Shown: positions 7,438 to 9,059 of the stretch, in pieces
Layout of the letters: each line of letters starts with the position of its first letter
How positions within the stretch are numbered: the first letter of the stretch is position 1
Source of the DNA: Paracoccaceae bacterium
Lineage (GTDB): Bacteria; Pseudomonadota; Alphaproteobacteria; Rhodobacterales; Rhodobacteraceae
Direction of reading: 5' to 3'
Assembly (NCBI GenBank): GCA_006227805.1
Contig: SBFT01000288.1
Span: forward strand, 1 to 9,059
Length of the DNA: 9,059 nt
Position numbers and translations under genes: made by a program
The notes under the pieces: model-generated
What the model saw: the letters and a program-made list of their open reading frames with translations, nothing else
Told to the model about the DNA's origin: nothing
Database searches by the model: none

Positions 7438-9059
7438 ATGGCCTTCAAATCCGACATCGAAATCGCCCGCGAGGCAAAGAAGAAGCCGATCATGGAGATC
7501 GGCGCGGCCCTCGGGATCCCGGCGGAGGACCTGCTGCCCTACGGCCATGACAAGGCCAAGGTCAGCCAGGGCTTCATCAACGCGCTGAGCGATCGCCCGA
7601 ACGGCAAGCTGATCCTGGTCACCGCGATCAACCCGACGCCCGCGGGCGAAGGCAAGACCACCACCACCGTGGGCCTGGGCGACGGTCTGAACCGCATCGG
7701 CAGAAAGGCGATGGTCTGCATCCGCGAAGCCAGCCTGGGGCCCAACTTCGGGATGAAGGGCGGTGCTGCGGGCGGCGGCTATGCGCAGGTCGTGCCCATG
7801 GAGGAGATGAACCTTCACTTCACCGGCGACTTCCACGCGATCACCAGCGCGCACAGCCTTCTGTCCGCCATGATCGACAACCACATCTACTGGGGCAACG
7901 AGCTCGACATCGACATCCGCCGCGTCGTCTGGCGGCGCGTCGTCGACATGAACGACCGGTCGCTGCGCCAGATCACCTCGAGCCTCGGCGGTGTCTCGAA
8001 CGGCTTTCCGCGCGAGGATGGCTTCGACATCACCGTGGCGTCCGAAGTCATGGCGATCCTGTGCCTCGCGAAGGACCTGAAAGACCTGCAGAAGCGCCTG
8101 GGCGACATGATCGTCGCCTATCGCCGCGACCGCTCGCCCGTCTTCTGCCGCGACATCAAGGCGGACGGCGCGATGACGGTCCTTCTGAAGGACGCGATGC
8201 AGCCGAACCTGGTGCAGACGCTGGAGAACAACCCCGCCTTCGTCCATGGCGGCCCCTTCGCCAACATCGCCCATGGCTGCAACAGCGTGATCGCCACCAC
8301 GACCGCGCTGAAGCTGGCCGACTACGTGGTGACGGAAGCGGGTTTCGGCGCTGACCTGGGCGCCGAGAAGTTCATGAACATCAAGTGCCGCAAGGCCGGG
8401 CTGGCGCCCTCGGTCGTGGTCTGCGTCGCCACCGTGCGCGCGATGAAGATGAACGGCGGTATCGCCAAGGCCGATCTGGGGGCCGAGAACGTGGCCGCCG
8501 TGCAGAAGGGCTGCGCGAACCTGGGCCGCCATATCGAGAACCTCAAGAGCTTCGGCGTGCCGGTGGTGGTGGCGATCAACCATTTCGTCACCGACACCGA
8601 TGCCGAAATCCAGGCGGTGAAGGATTACGTGAAGGCACAAGGAGCGGAAGCGGTCCTGTCCAGGCACTGGGCGCTGGGCTCGGAAGGGTCGGCCGACCTG
8701 GCGCGGAAGGTGGCGGAACTGGCGGACGCCGATACCGCGAATTTCGCGCCGCTCTACCCCGACGAGATGAGCCTCTTCGACAAGATCCAGACCATCGCCA
8801 AGCGCATCTACCGCGCCGACGAGGTTCTGGCCGACAAGAAGATCCGCGACCAGCTGAAGGCCTGGGAAGACCAGGGCTATGGCCACCTGCCGGTCTGCAT
8901 GGCCAAGACCCAGTATTCCTTCTCGACAGATCCGAACCTGCGCGGCGCGCCGACGGGACACAGCGTGCCCGTGCGCGAGGTGCGGCTGTCGGCGGGCGCG
9001 GGCTTTGTCGTGGTGGTCTGCGGCGAGATCATGACCATGCCGGGCCTGCCGCGGGTGCC
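7438..9059 (+). CDS. fhs: Formate-tetrahydrofolate ligase (3' end outside the window)
   Basis: Fhs makes 10-formyltetrahydrofolate from formate, tetrahydrofolate and ATP in the cytosol, feeding purine and formyl-Met synthesis or, in reverse, formate release. The frame is open from ATG 7438 to the window end: 540 codons visible of the usual 557 or so. Signatures are LPYGHDKAKVS near the N-terminus, the nucleotide loop PTPAGEGKTT at residues 66-75, REASLGPNFGMKGGAAGGGYAQV from R96 (which corresponds to the formate-site arginine in characterised enzymes), MNLHFTGDFHAI, GGPFANIAHGCNS, TEAGFGADLGAEKF and the late motif MTMPGLPRV. The ATG follows GGAA at 7427-7430 with 7-nt spacing, and the N-terminus MAFKSDIEIAREA is typical of alphaproteobacteria. 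No defect is visible. It is preceded by a structured 219-nt gap and probably has its own control. Confidence 0.97.
   Translation, partial: MAFKSDIEIAREAKKKPIMEIGAALGIPAEDLLPYGHDKAKVSQGFINALSDRPNGKLILVTAINPTPAGEGKTTTTVGLGDGLNRIGRKAMVCIREASLGPNFGMKGGAAGGGYAQVVPMEEMNLHFTGDFHAITSAHSLLSAMIDNHIYWGNELDIDIRRVVWRRVVDMNDRSLRQITSSLGGVSNGFPREDGFDITVASEVMAILCLAKDLKDLQKRLGDMIVAYRRDRSPVFCRDIKADGAMTVLLKDAMQPNLVQTLENNPAFVHGGPFANIAHGCNSVIATTTALKLADYVVTEAGFGADLGAEKFMNIKCRKAGLAPSVVVCVATVRAMKMNGGIAKADLGAENVAAVQKGCANLGRHIENLKSFGVPVVVAINHFVTDTDAEIQAVKDYVKAQGAEAVLSRHWALGSEGSADLARKVAELADADTANFAPLYPDEMSLFDKIQTIAKRIYRADEVLADKKIRDQLKAWEDQGYGHLPVCMAKTQYSFSTDPNLRGAPTGHSVPVREVRLSAGAGFVVVVCGEIMTMPGLPRV

Noticed and set aside
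6570..7550. A 326-codon plus-strand frame overlapping the MOSC gene and the start of fhs
   Set aside because: The translation is Arg/Gly/Pro-rich and featureless. The other frame gives an intact MOSC domain, and this frame would cross the fhs start.
7408..8961. A 517-codon minus-strand frame over fhs
   Set aside because: Shadow of fhs. The composition is typical of an antisense GC-rich frame, with no motif or plausible start signal.

Overview
The window is GC-rich chromosomal DNA from an alphaproteobacterium, most likely of the Rhodobacteraceae/Paracoccaceae group. Three things point there: the protein sequences (for example the FtsH N-terminus and the TolA and Pal C-termini), the strong G/C bias at third codon positions, and the gene order tolA-tolB-pal-cpoB-tilS-ftsH, which I recognise from that family. 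All genes lie on the + strand and are tightly packed. I see no insertion sequence, phage gene, CRISPR array, rRNA or tRNA.

Positions 1-3204 hold the end of tolA, then tolB, pal and cpoB (ybgF). These encode periplasmic and outer-membrane parts of the Tol-Pal system, which couples inner membrane, peptidoglycan and outer membrane and draws in the outer membrane at division. The only sizeable gap in this block lies between tolB and pal. It carries a weak possible promoter and an A-rich leader with three CAAA(A)C motifs phased at 10 nt. tilS (tRNA-Ile lysidine synthetase) follows with a TTG start that overlaps the cpoB stop, and ftsH (membrane AAA+ metalloprotease) follows after an 80-nt gap. That gap holds a heat-shock-like promoter candidate overlapping the tilS stop codon, and ftsH also starts at TTG. 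A strong intrinsic terminator (6481-6515) closes the block.

Downstream is a separate transcription region. A candidate promoter with a consensus TTGACA precedes a MOSC-domain protein (6607-7218). A 219-nt gap then leads into fhs (formate-tetrahydrofolate ligase), which runs off the right edge about 20 residues short of its usual end. The fhs leader contains several hairpins, including two mutually exclusive ones and two stacked just before the ribosome-binding site. It is the least explained part of the window.

Overall this is ordinary core genome (envelope integrity, tRNA modification, membrane proteolysis, one-carbon metabolism). I find no new multi-gene system. The points worth checking are regulatory: the fhs leader, the ftsH promoter, the tolB-pal gap, and the function of the MOSC protein.
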